Positions 34,944 to 43,792 of a stretch of DNA of 64,000 nucleotides are shown here, piece after piece; position 1 is the first letter of the stretch; each line of letters opens with the position of its first letter. A model generated the notes under the pieces. The model worked only from the letters and a program-made list of their open reading frames with translations. It was not told where the DNA came from and made no database searches. Source of the DNA: JANYJA01 sp038229055 (GTDB lineage Bacteria > Acidobacteriota > Terriglobia > Bryobacterales > Bryobacteraceae); assembly GCA_038229055.1 (NCBI GenBank), contig JBBROU010000002.1, positions 32,666 to 96,665 of the forward strand, written 5' to 3'. The translations under genes and the position numbers were made by a program.

Positions 34944-36889
34944 GCGGGCCAGCGGTCGACAACCGGACCCTGCTTGCGTCCGACAGCGTAGATGCCATCG
35001 CCTCGCAACTCGGTGTCGAGCCAGTAATGCGCCAGGAGATGCGTAACCCAAAGCTGTTCGGGATGCGGGTCGTCGCGGAACGGACCGGTATCGAGCAGCG
35101 TGACTTCGAAGCCGCTGCCCGTGAAAAGCTGGCGGATCTCGCGCGGCGTGTATTCGCGGTTGTGGCGCGCGTCGGTTTCGCCGTCCGCGGCGGGCCTGAT
35201 GTATGAGGTGAAGAAACCGGGATGGAAACCTTGGAGCACGGCAGAGAGGGCGCGCAGTGACGAAATGTTCGGGGTGGTGAGCACCAGATGTCCTCCCGGC
35301 TTCAAGATGCGATTGATCTCTGACATGAGATGCATGGGATCGGAGAAGAGGTGCTCGATCAGCTCGCCACAGAGCACGGTGTTGAAGGATTCTTCCTCAT
35401 AAGGATAGACGTCTTTCTCGGCATCGAAATGGTCGATGTCGCAAGCGAAGACTTCGCCCGATTCGGACACGGCCTGACGGTGATCGAGGCGGCCTAGTTT
35501 GCCGAAGTAGCAGCCGCGCACCGTGCCGTAGCCCAGCTTGGCGTGGAGCGCGGGAGTTATCTGAAGATAGGCGCCCATTTCGAGAATGGAATCGTCCGGG
35601 CCACCCGGCGGTGTGATGGCGAGCGTGCGGGCGAGGCGCGTTTCGTGCAGCGCGACATAGCCGCGCGAGCCGGAATCCGTCGCCCAGGAACGGATATATT
35701 CGAGCGGCACGGGCTCGGACGAGCGCGGCGCTTCCACGGGCGGCGGCGCGGCGGGTGCAACAGCATCTGGCGCTTTGCCCGCGACACTCGCGAGAAATAC
35801 CCGATATTTTTCGGCGACTAAATCCCAGCCGCAGTTCGCTGCGACCCAGTCCTTGGCCCGCTGGCCCATTTCGTGCGCGAGTTCGGGACGGGTCACCAGC
35901 AAACTGAGATATTCGAAAAGGAACTCTTCTTCGCCCGCGCCGACCGGCACTTTGAGGCAGATCTCATCGGGAAATTCGCGGAAGGAGCCGACATCGGAAA
36001 CCAGAACGGCCTTGCCCAGGCCGAAGGAGCGCAGTAAACTGCCAGAGCTCTCGCCGACGGTTGGCCAACGCAGATTCAGCACGATGTCGCAAGCGGCGAT
36101 GAATTCCACGAACTCTTCAATCGGAGTAAAGCCGAGGACGCGAACGTGAACGTCGAGCCCGAGCGTGTGGATGAGCGAGTGGACCGGAAACTCGGGATGC
36201 GGGTCACCGACCAGAATCATGCGCGCTTCGGGTTGCATTTTGATCAACCGCCGAAAAGCGCGCAGCGATTCGGCGATGCGCTTATAGGGTTTCAGAAATC
36301 CGAATGCGCCAATGAGGGGCGTGTCGGCGTCGAGCCCGAGACGGTCGCGGGCGGCCATGCGGCTGGCTTGCGGAATCCACGCGCCGTGAGGAATCAGTGC
36401 GATGGGGCCGGTGTACCCGGTGCGCCGCATTTCATTCACCATGAACTGGCTGTGGACCACAAGGCCTCGCGCCGTTTCGAGAATGCGGCGCGTCATGGCG
36501 ATGCCGTCGTAATCGGGACCGACTTCGAGGGCGCGGACGCGGCGCGCAAATGGCATGGCGGCGGGTCCGGCGTTGTACTCGACTTCGGCCAGATAGGCGT
36601 CCCAATCGCCTCGCTTGATGGTGATATCGGCGATGAGGTGGTGCAAATTCGATTCGTGCATTACGACAACGCCGGGCCAGCGTAGCGCGGATTCATAAAC
36701 GAAATCGTGACAATCGTTGTTGCCGATCTGGTAGAGCGAGACGTCGAATGCCGCGGGATCGAAGCGTTCCGGCGCGGCGGAGAAAACTTCAAGCCGCATG
36801 CGAGCGCCGAGTTCGCTCGCGAGGGCTTGGGAGTAATCGGCAATGCCGCTGCGCGACGGCGGCATGGGCGAGAAGAACGCGACTTTCAA
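34928..36889 (-). CDS. Fusion: GT4 glycosyltransferase + SAM methyltransferase
   Basis: 653 residues from the TTG at 36889 (KVAFFSPMPPSRSGIADYS start); a longer frame upstream reads arginine-rich non-homologous sequence over the DUF3108 gene. Residues 1-370 are a GT-B glycosyltransferase of family GT4: GPIALIPHGAW, PLIGAFGFLKPYKR, and the donor-site GESSGSLLRSFGLGKAVLVS. A ~60-residue Pro/Ala linker leads to a methyltransferase (about 440-640) with ILEMGAYLQI near motif I, DAEKDVYPYEEESFNTVLCGELIEHL, and ILKPGGHLVLTTPN. The methyltransferase may cap the growing glycan, a chain-length control known for O-antigens; inference. Confidence 0.82.
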   Translation of the reverse strand: MKVAFFSPMPPSRSGIADYSQALASELGARMRLEVFSAAPERFDPAAFDVSLYQIGNNDCHDFVYESALRWPGVVVMHESNLHHLIADITIKRGDWDAYLAEVEYNAGPAAMPFARRVRALEVGPDYDGIAMTRRILETARGLVVHSQFMVNEMRRTGYTGPIALIPHGAWIPQASRMAARDRLGLDADTPLIGAFGFLKPYKRIAESLRAFRRLIKMQPEARMILVGDPHPEFPVHSLIHTLGLDVHVRVLGFTPIEEFVEFIAACDIVLNLRWPTVGESSGSLLRSFGLGKAVLVSDVGSFREFPDEICLKVPVGAGEEEFLFEYLSLLVTRPELAHEMGQRAKDWVAANCGWDLVAEKYRVFLASVAGKAPDAVAPAAPPPVEAPRSSEPVPLEYIRSWATDSGSRGYVALHETRLARTLAITPPGGPDDSILEMGAYLQITPALHAKLGYGTVRGCYFGKLGRLDHRQAVSESGEVFACDIDHFDAEKDVYPYEEESFNTVLCGELIEHLFSDPMHLMSEINRILKPGGHLVLTTPNISSLRALSAVLQGFHPGFFTSYIRPAADGETDARHNREYTPREIRQLFTGSGFEVTLLDTGPFRDDPHPEQLWVTHLLAHYWLDTELRGDGIYAVGRKQGPVVDRWPAWLYS

Positions 36890-36915
36890 CTTTGCGGGCA
36901 GGGCGGCGGGGGCGC

Positions 36916-37623
36916 TCAGCGCACCAACTCCATCGAGAACGTTCCGAGGGTGAGGGGTACTTTGACAAGAAGGGGAGTTCGGGCGGGGTCGCGTGCGAAA
37001 AAGACTTCGAAGTGGACCGGTGAGGCGCCGGGATTCTTCACCGAAGTGATGGTGCCGGTGAGGCGATCTGCCGGCGCGGTGCTGTTGCCGATCGTGATAT
37101 TCGGCGCACCCGCATAATCGAGCCGCGCCTGATAAGCGGAGCCGAACAGGATGGTTTGAGAAGACGGCACTCGTCCCTGCCCCAGCTCCCGCCGCGTATA
37201 GAAAAGAAATGTGAGAGCGTCGCGCACGCAACCCGGGACCGGAATATTGCTTTCTCCACCGCCGACGGTCTCGCGAGTCGCGGTGCCATTTTTCACCGTG
37301 GTGTTCTCGTCGGACTTCTTGCTGCCATGCGAGGAAGTGCGAGTGAAGGCACTGCTGCAAAGGTCCGTCGAGGCGGCGGCGCGGTAAAGATCGCGAATCG
37401 CGAAACCAGGAACGGCAGCGTCCAGCGTGAACTCAAAACTCCAGGCTGTGCCGCTGGCGTGGGCGGCGGTGAGGTGGGCCTCGCCGAGCCCGAGTCCGGT
37501 GGGCCAGTTGATGGAATAATTCAGCGTTTCGCTGGCGAACGGAAATCCGGTGAGCGTGGCGCCATGAGCCGCATGAGGCGCGACACCGACCAAAAAGGCG
37601 AGAAGAATTTTAGGAAACATCAT
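36916..37623 (-). CDS. DUF3108 protein in the polysaccharide cluster
   Basis: 235 residues with a signal peptide (1-21). Mature part: FASETLNYSINWPTGLGLGEA at the start, a PGCVRDALTFLFYTRREL motif (equivalent of VHDIVGGLYFLRS in the other copy), and a C-terminal HFEVFFARDPARTPLLVKV. Paralogue of the gene at 12568. It lies between glycosyltransferase genes, nine bases after the upstream one, which links DUF3108 to envelope glycan assembly here. Confidence 0.82.
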   Translation of the reverse strand: MMFPKILLAFLVGVAPHAAHGATLTGFPFASETLNYSINWPTGLGLGEAHLTAAHASGTAWSFEFTLDAAVPGFAIRDLYRAAASTDLCSSAFTRTSSHGSKKSDENTTVKNGTATRETVGGGESNIPVPGCVRDALTFLFYTRRELGQGRVPSSQTILFGSAYQARLDYAGAPNITIGNSTAPADRLTGTITSVKNPGASPVHFEVFFARDPARTPLLVKVPLTLGTFSMELVR

Positions 37624-37632
37624 GTCCGGAAA

Positions 37633-38784
37633 TCATCGGTAACTTGGGGCGGACTTCACGCCCACTCCCATCGGGCGGTTCTGCTGGGCGACCTCGCGAT
37701 AAATACCAAGAGTCATCTGAGCCGTTTTTTGCCAGCTAAAGTGGGTAGCGCGCTGCAGGCCGAGGCGCTCCATACGAGCGCGCAATTCGTTATCGAGCAG
37801 CACGTCGGCCATGGCGCGCGTGATCTCGGAAGTGCGATAAGGATCGAACAGGAGGCCAGCGCCGTCGGCAACTTCCGGCATCGACGAGGTATTGGCGCAG
37901 ACCACGGCGCGCCCACACGCCATAGCTTCGAGGATGGGGATCCCGAATCCTTCGTAGTAGGAAGGAAACACGAAGCAGTCGCAGCCGTTATAAAGTTGCA
38001 AGAGATCGTCATCGGTGACGAATCCAGTGAAGTGAATGCGGTCGGCGACGCCTGAATGACGCGCGGCTTCGCGAACGCGCGCACCGAACCATGTGTCTTT
38101 GCCGGCGAACACCAGATGATGCTTTAGCTTTGGATTCTCTTTCACCAAGGCGGCATAGGCGGCGATGAGGCCGATGTGATTCTTGCGCGGCTGAAGGTCA
38201 CCGACGGAGAGCAAATAGGGCGGCGTGATTTTGAAGCGCTCGCGGACTTGAAACTGTGCCGCCGCTCGGTTGAGAACGCGGAAGATTGGGTTCGCAGCGT
38301 CGGGTACAACACGGACCTTGGCTGGATCCAGATTGTAAGCGCGCAAGATCGAGTCGCGCGAAAACTCGGTGCCGGTCAGGACCAGGGCTGCTGAGCGCAC
38401 GGTGCGAGCCACGGACCATCGGAGCTGAACGCGTCGGCCGCGCTTGAAATATTCGGGGTGCTCGAGAAAGCTGACATCGTGAACGCTGGCGATCACCGGA
38501 ACTGGGCAGAACATCGGCGCAGTGTACTGCACATGCAGCAGCGCCGGACGGTCTTGCCGCAGCTTGCGGGGCAGATCAAAGCCAAGCCGGATGAACGGAT
38601 TGCCGGAGATCTGGCGCACTGGAAAACGCCCAGGCACGGCCAGTTCGGCCTCAGGGCTCGATACGTAGGTCAGAAATTCGGATTCGGTATCGATTCCGGC
38701 GAAGCCGTGAAGCAGGCTTCTCACGTAAACTTCATTGCCGGTGAGGTGGCGGCCTATGGCGTGAGCGTCGACAGCGAATCGCAT
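37633..38784 (-). CDS. GT4-family glycosyltransferase
   Basis: 383 residues. GT-B fold: N-terminal RFAVDAHAIGRHLTGNEVYV acceptor loop, LTGTEFSRDSIL, the interdomain YLLSVGDLQPRKNHIGLI motif, and the nucleotide-sugar region FPSYYEGFGIPILEAMACG with the E-x7-E pattern. Donor likely a nucleotide hexose; acceptor unknown. An 84-base gap separates it from the upstream glycosyltransferase, the only interruption in the cluster, so a promoter may lie there. Confidence 0.88.
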   Translation of the reverse strand: MRFAVDAHAIGRHLTGNEVYVRSLLHGFAGIDTESEFLTYVSSPEAELAVPGRFPVRQISGNPFIRLGFDLPRKLRQDRPALLHVQYTAPMFCPVPVIASVHDVSFLEHPEYFKRGRRVQLRWSVARTVRSAALVLTGTEFSRDSILRAYNLDPAKVRVVPDAANPIFRVLNRAAAQFQVRERFKITPPYLLSVGDLQPRKNHIGLIAAYAALVKENPKLKHHLVFAGKDTWFGARVREAARHSGVADRIHFTGFVTDDDLLQLYNGCDCFVFPSYYEGFGIPILEAMACGRAVVCANTSSMPEVADGAGLLFDPYRTSEITRAMADVLLDNELRARMERLGLQRATHFSWQKTAQMTLGIYREVAQQNRPMGVGVKSAPSYR

Positions 38785-38868
38785 TCAGACTCTTTCAGTA
38801 TAGATGTCTCTAGGCTGTTGCTGTGAATGGACTTTTGTAAGAAAACGTAGTCTTTTCGTACGCAAAAT

Positions 38869-40065
38869 TTACAATCGGGAGGGCAGGAGAGCGCGGCCGA
38901 GGCATGCCCATGCCGCTGTCCAGGTGTGGCGGGCTTCATACTCTCGGCGGCCCTCCGTACCGATTCTGGAACGCAACGTTGAGTCTTCCAGCAGACGCGC
39001 AATCTGACTAGCGAAGGCCCCAGCGTCGTCGGCCAGGAGCAGATTGCGGTCATGCACGGCCGCAAGTCCTTCGGCGCCGATTGAGGTGGCAACAATCGGC
39101 CTCGCGGCCGCCCAGGCTTCGATAATTTTCACGCGCGTCCCGCTGCCGGCGAGAAGAGGCGCGATGATGACTTCCGATACGGCTAGTTCGGAAATGGCGT
39201 CGTCAACGGGGCCGGTGAGTTCAATGCGCGGATCGCCGTGGACTATATTCGCGACCGCGGCGGGATTTTTCCCGATCAAGCGCCATCGGAGATTCGGGAA
39301 CCTCGCACGAAGCAGCGGCCAGACGGATTCGTGAAAGAACCGGACAGCGGATTGATTCGGGTGGTACTGAAGATTTCCAGAGAAGGCGAGGCTGTGGGTG
39401 GGCTCGATGTTGGGAAGTGGCACCCGAGGAATTGCGTTAGGGTAGACGGTGATGCCGCTTGCCGGCGCGATGGCGAGAATGCGCGCGGCGTCGGCGCCGG
39501 AGGTGGCGAGAATGCGCGAGTATTGCGGCAGCCAGATGCGTTCCAGTCGCAGAGCGGCGGGGCCGAAACGGCGATGACCGGTCGCATCGATCCACGGCTC
39601 GGTCGCCGCGCAGGATGCATGCAAAACGGACTCAATATTGTGCAGATTGAGGACGAGGCGATCGCAAATTTTGTTGAGGACATCGGCATACGGGGCGCAC
39701 CAGAAGTGCTCGACCACGCCGAGCTGGTAGCGGGTGTCGCGCAATTGGCGGGCGAGCAGAGTTTCGAATCCGCTGAAGCGATCGACCAGCGGAGGCACGC
39801 CGCGCAGCATGCGAAGACCGTTGCGCGTTACGCGAGAGGCGAGATCGTGGCGATGTTGAGGCAGGTCGAGCGTGCGAGTAGAACGAACTAGTCCGTAAGG
39901 AAGTGCGGCGGCGGGGTCAGGCGCGCCAGGCTGGCGGAAGAGAATCAGATCGACGTCATAGTGCTGAGCGAGATAGTTCAGCAGTGACGCCGTGCGTAGC
40001 GGACCGCCGCCGTGCAGAGGGTACGGTGGCTCGGGCGAGAGCATCAGTACTGCAGGCTTATCCAT
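38869..40065 (-). CDS. GT-B glycosyltransferase
   Basis: 398 residues from the ATG at 40065 (PAVLMLSPEPPYPLHGGGPL), overlapping the upstream gene by eight bases. N-terminal glycine-rich acceptor loop, a middle LVLNLHNIESVLHAS strand, HSLAFSGNLQYHPNQSAVRFF start of the C-domain, and the donor site APLLAGSGTRVKIIEAWAAARPIVAT. This last pattern is that of the GT4 subgroup seen in sugar-transfer clusters with short E-x-W motif. Upstream in-frame codons give non-homologous sequence. Confidence 0.85.
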   Translation of the reverse strand: MDKPAVLMLSPEPPYPLHGGGPLRTASLLNYLAQHYDVDLILFRQPGAPDPAAALPYGLVRSTRTLDLPQHRHDLASRVTRNGLRMLRGVPPLVDRFSGFETLLARQLRDTRYQLGVVEHFWCAPYADVLNKICDRLVLNLHNIESVLHASCAATEPWIDATGHRRFGPAALRLERIWLPQYSRILATSGADAARILAIAPASGITVYPNAIPRVPLPNIEPTHSLAFSGNLQYHPNQSAVRFFHESVWPLLRARFPNLRWRLIGKNPAAVANIVHGDPRIELTGPVDDAISELAVSEVIIAPLLAGSGTRVKIIEAWAAARPIVATSIGAEGLAAVHDRNLLLADDAGAFASQIARLLEDSTLRSRIGTEGRREYEARHTWTAAWACLGRALLPSRL

Positions 40066-41113
40066 ACCGGGCAACCGCGGCGATGTAGACCTCGCGAGTT
40101 TGGCACGCGGTTCGGCTCCAGGAAAACGTGTTGGCCCGAGCGAGCGACTGTTCGCGGCGGCTTGCGGCGTGGGCCGGATCATCCAAAATGCCGCGCATCG
40201 CCTGGACGATCTCACGGGTAGATTCGGCGTAGATACCGGCTTCGGCGGCAACTTCCGCAATGGCGGGATCGCGCGAGACAATCACGCACGCGCCGCATTG
40301 CATGGCTTCGAGGACGGGAAGACCGAAGCCTTCGTAGTGGGAAGGATAGACTAACGCGAGCGCGCCGGAATAGAGCGCGGGCAGGTCGGCTTCGGGCACT
40401 TCGCCGAGCACGCGCAGGCCCGCCTCAGCGGGAAGTTCGGGGAAGTCGGAGCGGCGGCGGCCGGCGAGGACGAGATCGACAGGCGCGTGCCGGCGAATCT
40501 CGCGCCAGGCATCAAGAAGCACGGGTATATTCTTGCGAGGTTCGAGCGTGCCGACATATAGAAAATAATTCTGCTGCGCGGCAGCGGAGGTTGGGAGAAA
40601 GTGGGCAGAAGCGGCAAGCGGCACTGCGACAATCCGCCCGGGTGAAAGCCGAAACTTTTCGATCGCCTCCTTCCTGATGGCCTCGCTGGGCGTGATGATC
40701 ATGGTGGCCGCGCCAAGCCCGATCAAGTACGGAGTGCGCGTGCGCACCCGTTGCGCGCTGGAGTGCCATTCGGCGTTCCGCCACGGAGAAAGGTCGTGCA
40801 GCGTCATCACGACCGGCTGTTGCGGCGGGTAGGGAACCTCGAAATTGGTTCCGTGAAAAACGTCGACCCTGAGTCGCGCGTTTTCACGATTTGCGCCCCA
40901 GAGCCACCAGCGGCGATTCAGCGCTGTTGGAGGCTTGGAACCCGAGCGCAAATTGCTGGGCGCGCCGGGCAGCACGGCGAAACTCTGGTCGGAGATCAAA
41001 GTGTACTCATCATCCGGAAATTCGCGAGCCAAGGCCACGCTCAACTCTGCCGTGTACCGCGCCAGACCTCCGCTCGATAACGTCAGCGGGGTTGCGTCCA
41101 GGGCAACTCGCAT
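40058..41113 (-). CDS. GT4-family glycosyltransferase
   Basis: 351 residues. RVALDATPLTLSSGGLARYT at the N-terminus, VDVFHGTNFEVPY, YFLYVGTLEPRKNIPVLLDAW linker, and donor-site YPSHYEGFGLPVLEAMQCGACV with its two glutamates. Close in layout to the mannosyl/rhamnosyl-type transferase at 37633, so the two may be ancient duplicates. Starts three bases after rfbB ends. Confidence 0.88.
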   Translation of the reverse strand: MRVALDATPLTLSSGGLARYTAELSVALAREFPDDEYTLISDQSFAVLPGAPSNLRSGSKPPTALNRRWWLWGANRENARLRVDVFHGTNFEVPYPPQQPVVMTLHDLSPWRNAEWHSSAQRVRTRTPYLIGLGAATMIITPSEAIRKEAIEKFRLSPGRIVAVPLAASAHFLPTSAAAQQNYFLYVGTLEPRKNIPVLLDAWREIRRHAPVDLVLAGRRRSDFPELPAEAGLRVLGEVPEADLPALYSGALALVYPSHYEGFGLPVLEAMQCGACVIVSRDPAIAEVAAEAGIYAESTREIVQAMRGILDDPAHAASRREQSLARANTFSWSRTACQTREVYIAAVARYG

Positions 41114-41116
41114 GTT

Positions 41117-42091
41117 CTAGCGCGCGAGATTCCGGCGCGCGCGAGCGATCCACTTTGGGTTGTCACGATACCACTCGACCGTCGCGGCTAGACCGCTCTC
41201 GAAGTCGATTTCAGGTTTCCAGCCGGTTTCGCGCATCAGCTTGGCGCTCGACAGCGCGTAGCGGCGGTCGTGACCCGGACGGTCTTGCACGCCGCGGATG
41301 AGCGAGGCGGGCCGGCCAGTCGCGGCCAGAATTTTGTGTACCACTTCCAGGTTCGGCAGTGAACGATTGCCGCCGATGTTGTATATCTCGCCGGCACGGC
41401 CATTCTGCAACACCGTAAAGATGGCGCGGCAGTGGTCGTCAACATGGAGCCAGTCACGAATCTGCATGCCGTCGCCATACACCGGAAGCGGCCGGTCATT
41501 CAGGGCTTCGAGGATCATCAGCGGGATCAGTTTCTCGGGGTACTGGCACGGCCCATAGTTATTGGAGGCGCGCGTGGTAGTTACCGGGACGTTGTAAGTC
41601 TTCCAGTAAGACCGGGCGAGAAGGTCGGAGCCGGCCTTGGAAGCCGAGTACGGGCTATTGGGCTCGAGCGAAAACGATTCATCGGCTTCGAGAGGCGGCT
41701 CCACGCTGCCGTAGACCTCGTCCGTCGAAACATGCAGAAACCGGCTTACAGGATGCGCCCGGACTGCTTCCAGCAGCGTGAACGTGCCGCGCAGGTTGGT
41801 CTCGAACGCGGGTGACGGCGATTTGATGCTGCGATCGACATGACTCTCGGCGGCGAAGTGTACAACCGCATCGGGCCTCTCGACAGCGAGTAATTCGCGG
41901 ACTAACAGCGCCTCGCAGATATCACCCTGGACAAAGGAATACCGCGGATTCCCGACGACTTCAGTTAGATTATCCAGATTCCCCGCGTAAGTGAGCTTGT
42001 CGAGATTGAGGATTTCAAAGCCGTCGCGGATCCCCATGCGAATAAAAGCGGATCCGATGAAGCCGGCGCCTCCCGTTACCAGGAGTTTCAT
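41117..42091 (-). CDS. rfbB: dTDP-glucose 4,6-dehydratase
   Basis: 324 residues, extended short-chain dehydrogenase. NAD loop TGGAGFIGSAFI (7-18), FAAESHVDRSI, the catalytic STDEVYG stretch with D-E in the RmlB-specific position, the YSASKAG Tyr-x3-Lys pair, and TRASNNYGPCQYPEKLIPL. It turns dTDP-glucose into dTDP-4-keto-6-deoxyglucose. Overlaps the epimerase gene by four bases. Confidence 0.93.
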   Translation of the reverse strand: MKLLVTGGAGFIGSAFIRMGIRDGFEILNLDKLTYAGNLDNLTEVVGNPRYSFVQGDICEALLVRELLAVERPDAVVHFAAESHVDRSIKSPSPAFETNLRGTFTLLEAVRAHPVSRFLHVSTDEVYGSVEPPLEADESFSLEPNSPYSASKAGSDLLARSYWKTYNVPVTTTRASNNYGPCQYPEKLIPLMILEALNDRPLPVYGDGMQIRDWLHVDDHCRAIFTVLQNGRAGEIYNIGGNRSLPNLEVVHKILAATGRPASLIRGVQDRPGHDRRYALSSAKLMRETGWKPEIDFESGLAATVEWYRDNPKWIARARRNLAR

Positions 42092-42636
42092 TTGTGCTGC
42101 AGTTCCCAGTCGTAGGAGAGCTTTTCGTCGTCGTAAGGAATGCGGCCTTCGTCACTCGGGTTGTAAAACCGGTCCGTAAGATAAACCAGCATGGCGGGTT
42201 CGGTTCCGAGTACCTTGTAGCCGTGCGCCACACCGGGGGGAATCAGAATCTGCCAGGGCCGCAGCGCGCCGACGTAGAGCGTATTGCGCACGCCGAAGGT
42301 CGGTGAGTCTTCACGAAGATCGACAAGAGCTACCTGAAACATGCCCATCGCAGGAGTCCAGAGATCGGTCTGCTCCCCGTGAATGTGGAACGCTTTGATG
42401 GTGCCCGGATAGTTCAGCGCCGCGGAGACTTGGGTCGAGTATGTCGGGAAATCGAAGGCCAACGATTGCGTGAGCCGCGCGACTTCGAGAAAGTATCCTC
42501 GATCGTCGGGCCAGAGAGCGAACGGCTGGATGCGAACTTCGTGAATCAGCTTTGTCGAATCGGGACTAAGGATCACGTCCCCAATACCGCGCGCGCAGAC
42601 GGGCCGGACGATTTCAGCGGTGGCTGCGCCCGCCAT
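42088..42636 (-). CDS. rfbC: dTDP-4-dehydrorhamnose 3,5-epimerase family protein
   Basis: 182 residues from the ATG at 42636, whose A is shared with the rfbA stop (TGATG). Cupin barrel of the RmlC family: RIQPFALWPDDRGYFLEV, IKAFHIHGEQTDLW (the His corresponds to the RmlC catalytic base region), IPPGVAHGYKVLG, and a C-terminal DEGRIPYDDEKLSYDW. The motif differs from the usual RGLHYQ, so the exact product could be another keto-sugar. Located between rfbA and rfbB as expected. Confidence 0.75.
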   Translation of the reverse strand: MAGAATAEIVRPVCARGIGDVILSPDSTKLIHEVRIQPFALWPDDRGYFLEVARLTQSLAFDFPTYSTQVSAALNYPGTIKAFHIHGEQTDLWTPAMGMFQVALVDLREDSPTFGVRNTLYVGALRPWQILIPPGVAHGYKVLGTEPAMLVYLTDRFYNPSDEGRIPYDDEKLSYDWELQHK

Positions 42637-43400
42637 CAGAGAACAGTCTCCGCAAGCTGTTGCTCCAGAACTCTTGCTTGCTGCCGGCGCGTGTGAGCTA
42701 CCAGATTGGCGGCGCGCAATAGCGATTCGAAAGTTCCGGCATCGGTCCACCAGCCATCGAGAAAGGAAAAGCTCATGGCGCCTTCGCGAATATAGGCGTT
42801 GTTCACATCGGTTATTTCGAGCTCGCCGCGCTTAGAAGGAACCAGCGACCGGATCTTGTCGAACACGGTCTCGTCATACATATAGATGCCAGTCACTGCG
42901 TAGTTCGACTTCGGCTTGCGCGGCTTCTCCTCGATGTTCACGATGCGATTGTTAAGCATTTCGGCCACGCCGAAGCGCTCGGCATCTTCCACTTCCTTCA
43001 ACAGAATCTTGGCGCCGCGCGGCTGGCTTCGGAACTCATCGGCGGCAGCGCGGACATTGCCTTCGATCAGGTTATCGCCCAAGACTACGCAGATCTTCTG
43101 GCCGTCGGCAAAGTGTTCGGCAAGAGCCAGCGCATCGGCAATGCCGCCTTCGCCTTCCTGATAGGTGTAATCGATGTGCTTAAGGCCGAAGTTCTTGCCG
43201 TTAGCGAGCAGGCGCAAGAAATCGCCCGAATTCTTGCCGCCCGTAACCAGCATGATGTCTTGAATTCCCGCATCCACCAGCGTCTGGATAGGGTAATAAA
43301 TCATCGGCTGGTCATAAATGGGAAGCAGGTGCTTGTTCGTGATCTTAGTGAGCGGGAACAACCGGCTGCCGGCGCCGCCCGCGAGTACGATACCCTTCAT
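42636..43400 (-). CDS. rfbA: Glucose-1-phosphate thymidylyltransferase
   Basis: 254 residues. Nucleotidyltransferase signature GIVLAGGAGSRLFPLTKITNKHLLPIYDQPMI at the N-terminus (residues 3-34), VVLGDNLIEG with the metal Asp, VEEKP-like NIEEKPRKPKS, and WWTDAGTFESLL near the end. It makes dTDP-glucose, the entry to dTDP-rhamnose-type sugars used by the downstream glycosyltransferases. First gene of the minus-strand cluster, 33 bases from a divergent cupin gene. Confidence 0.93.
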   Translation of the reverse strand: MKGIVLAGGAGSRLFPLTKITNKHLLPIYDQPMIYYPIQTLVDAGIQDIMLVTGGKNSGDFLRLLANGKNFGLKHIDYTYQEGEGGIADALALAEHFADGQKICVVLGDNLIEGNVRAAADEFRSQPRGAKILLKEVEDAERFGVAEMLNNRIVNIEEKPRKPKSNYAVTGIYMYDETVFDKIRSLVPSKRGELEITDVNNAYIREGAMSFSFLDGWWTDAGTFESLLRAANLVAHTRRQQARVLEQQLAETVL

Positions 43401-43433
43401 GACCTCATGCCCCTGTTAGAATACCCAAGTCAA

Positions 43434-43784
43434 ATGAAGCAATACAACTGGACGGACGTACCGGGCGAGCAGCTCAACGCGCGCATGCACCGGCAAATGA
43501 TTCACGGCGAGACGATGACCATCGCGCGATTGAGGATGAGCAAGGGCGCGGTCGTTCCGATGCATCACCACACCAACGAGCAGATCACGATGCTGGAATC
43601 GGGCAAATTGCGTTTCGAGATTGCCGGCGAGGAGACAATCCTCAACGGAGGTGAAGCCCTGACCATTCCGCCTTCCGCGCTGCACATGGTGGAGGCTCTG
43701 GAAGATTCGGTGGCGGTGGATGTGTTCTCGCCGGTGCGCGAAGACTGGATACGCGGCGACGACGCCTATCTGCGCGAAAAATAG
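43434..43784 (+). CDS. Small cupin-2 protein
   Basis: 116 residues from the ATG at 43434. Complete single cupin barrel with metal ligands: H-H-H-T-N-E-Q in motif 1 (MHHHTNEQITMLESGKLRFE) and LHMVEAL in motif 2. Upstream open sequence is antisense to rfbA and excluded. It converges on polA, eight bases apart. Small stand-alone cupins of this kind are often sugar- or hydroxy-acid-binding; function not assigned. Confidence 0.85.
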   Translation: MKQYNWTDVPGEQLNARMHRQMIHGETMTIARLRMSKGAVVPMHHHTNEQITMLESGKLRFEIAGEETILNGGEALTIPPSALHMVEALEDSVAVDVFSPVREDWIRGDDAYLREK

Positions 43785-43792
43785 TCTTGAGC

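Noticed and set aside
36890..37360. Long N-terminal extension of the glycosyltransferase-methyltransferase frame
   Set aside because: Lies over the DUF3108 gene in another frame with His/Arg-rich non-homologous sequence.
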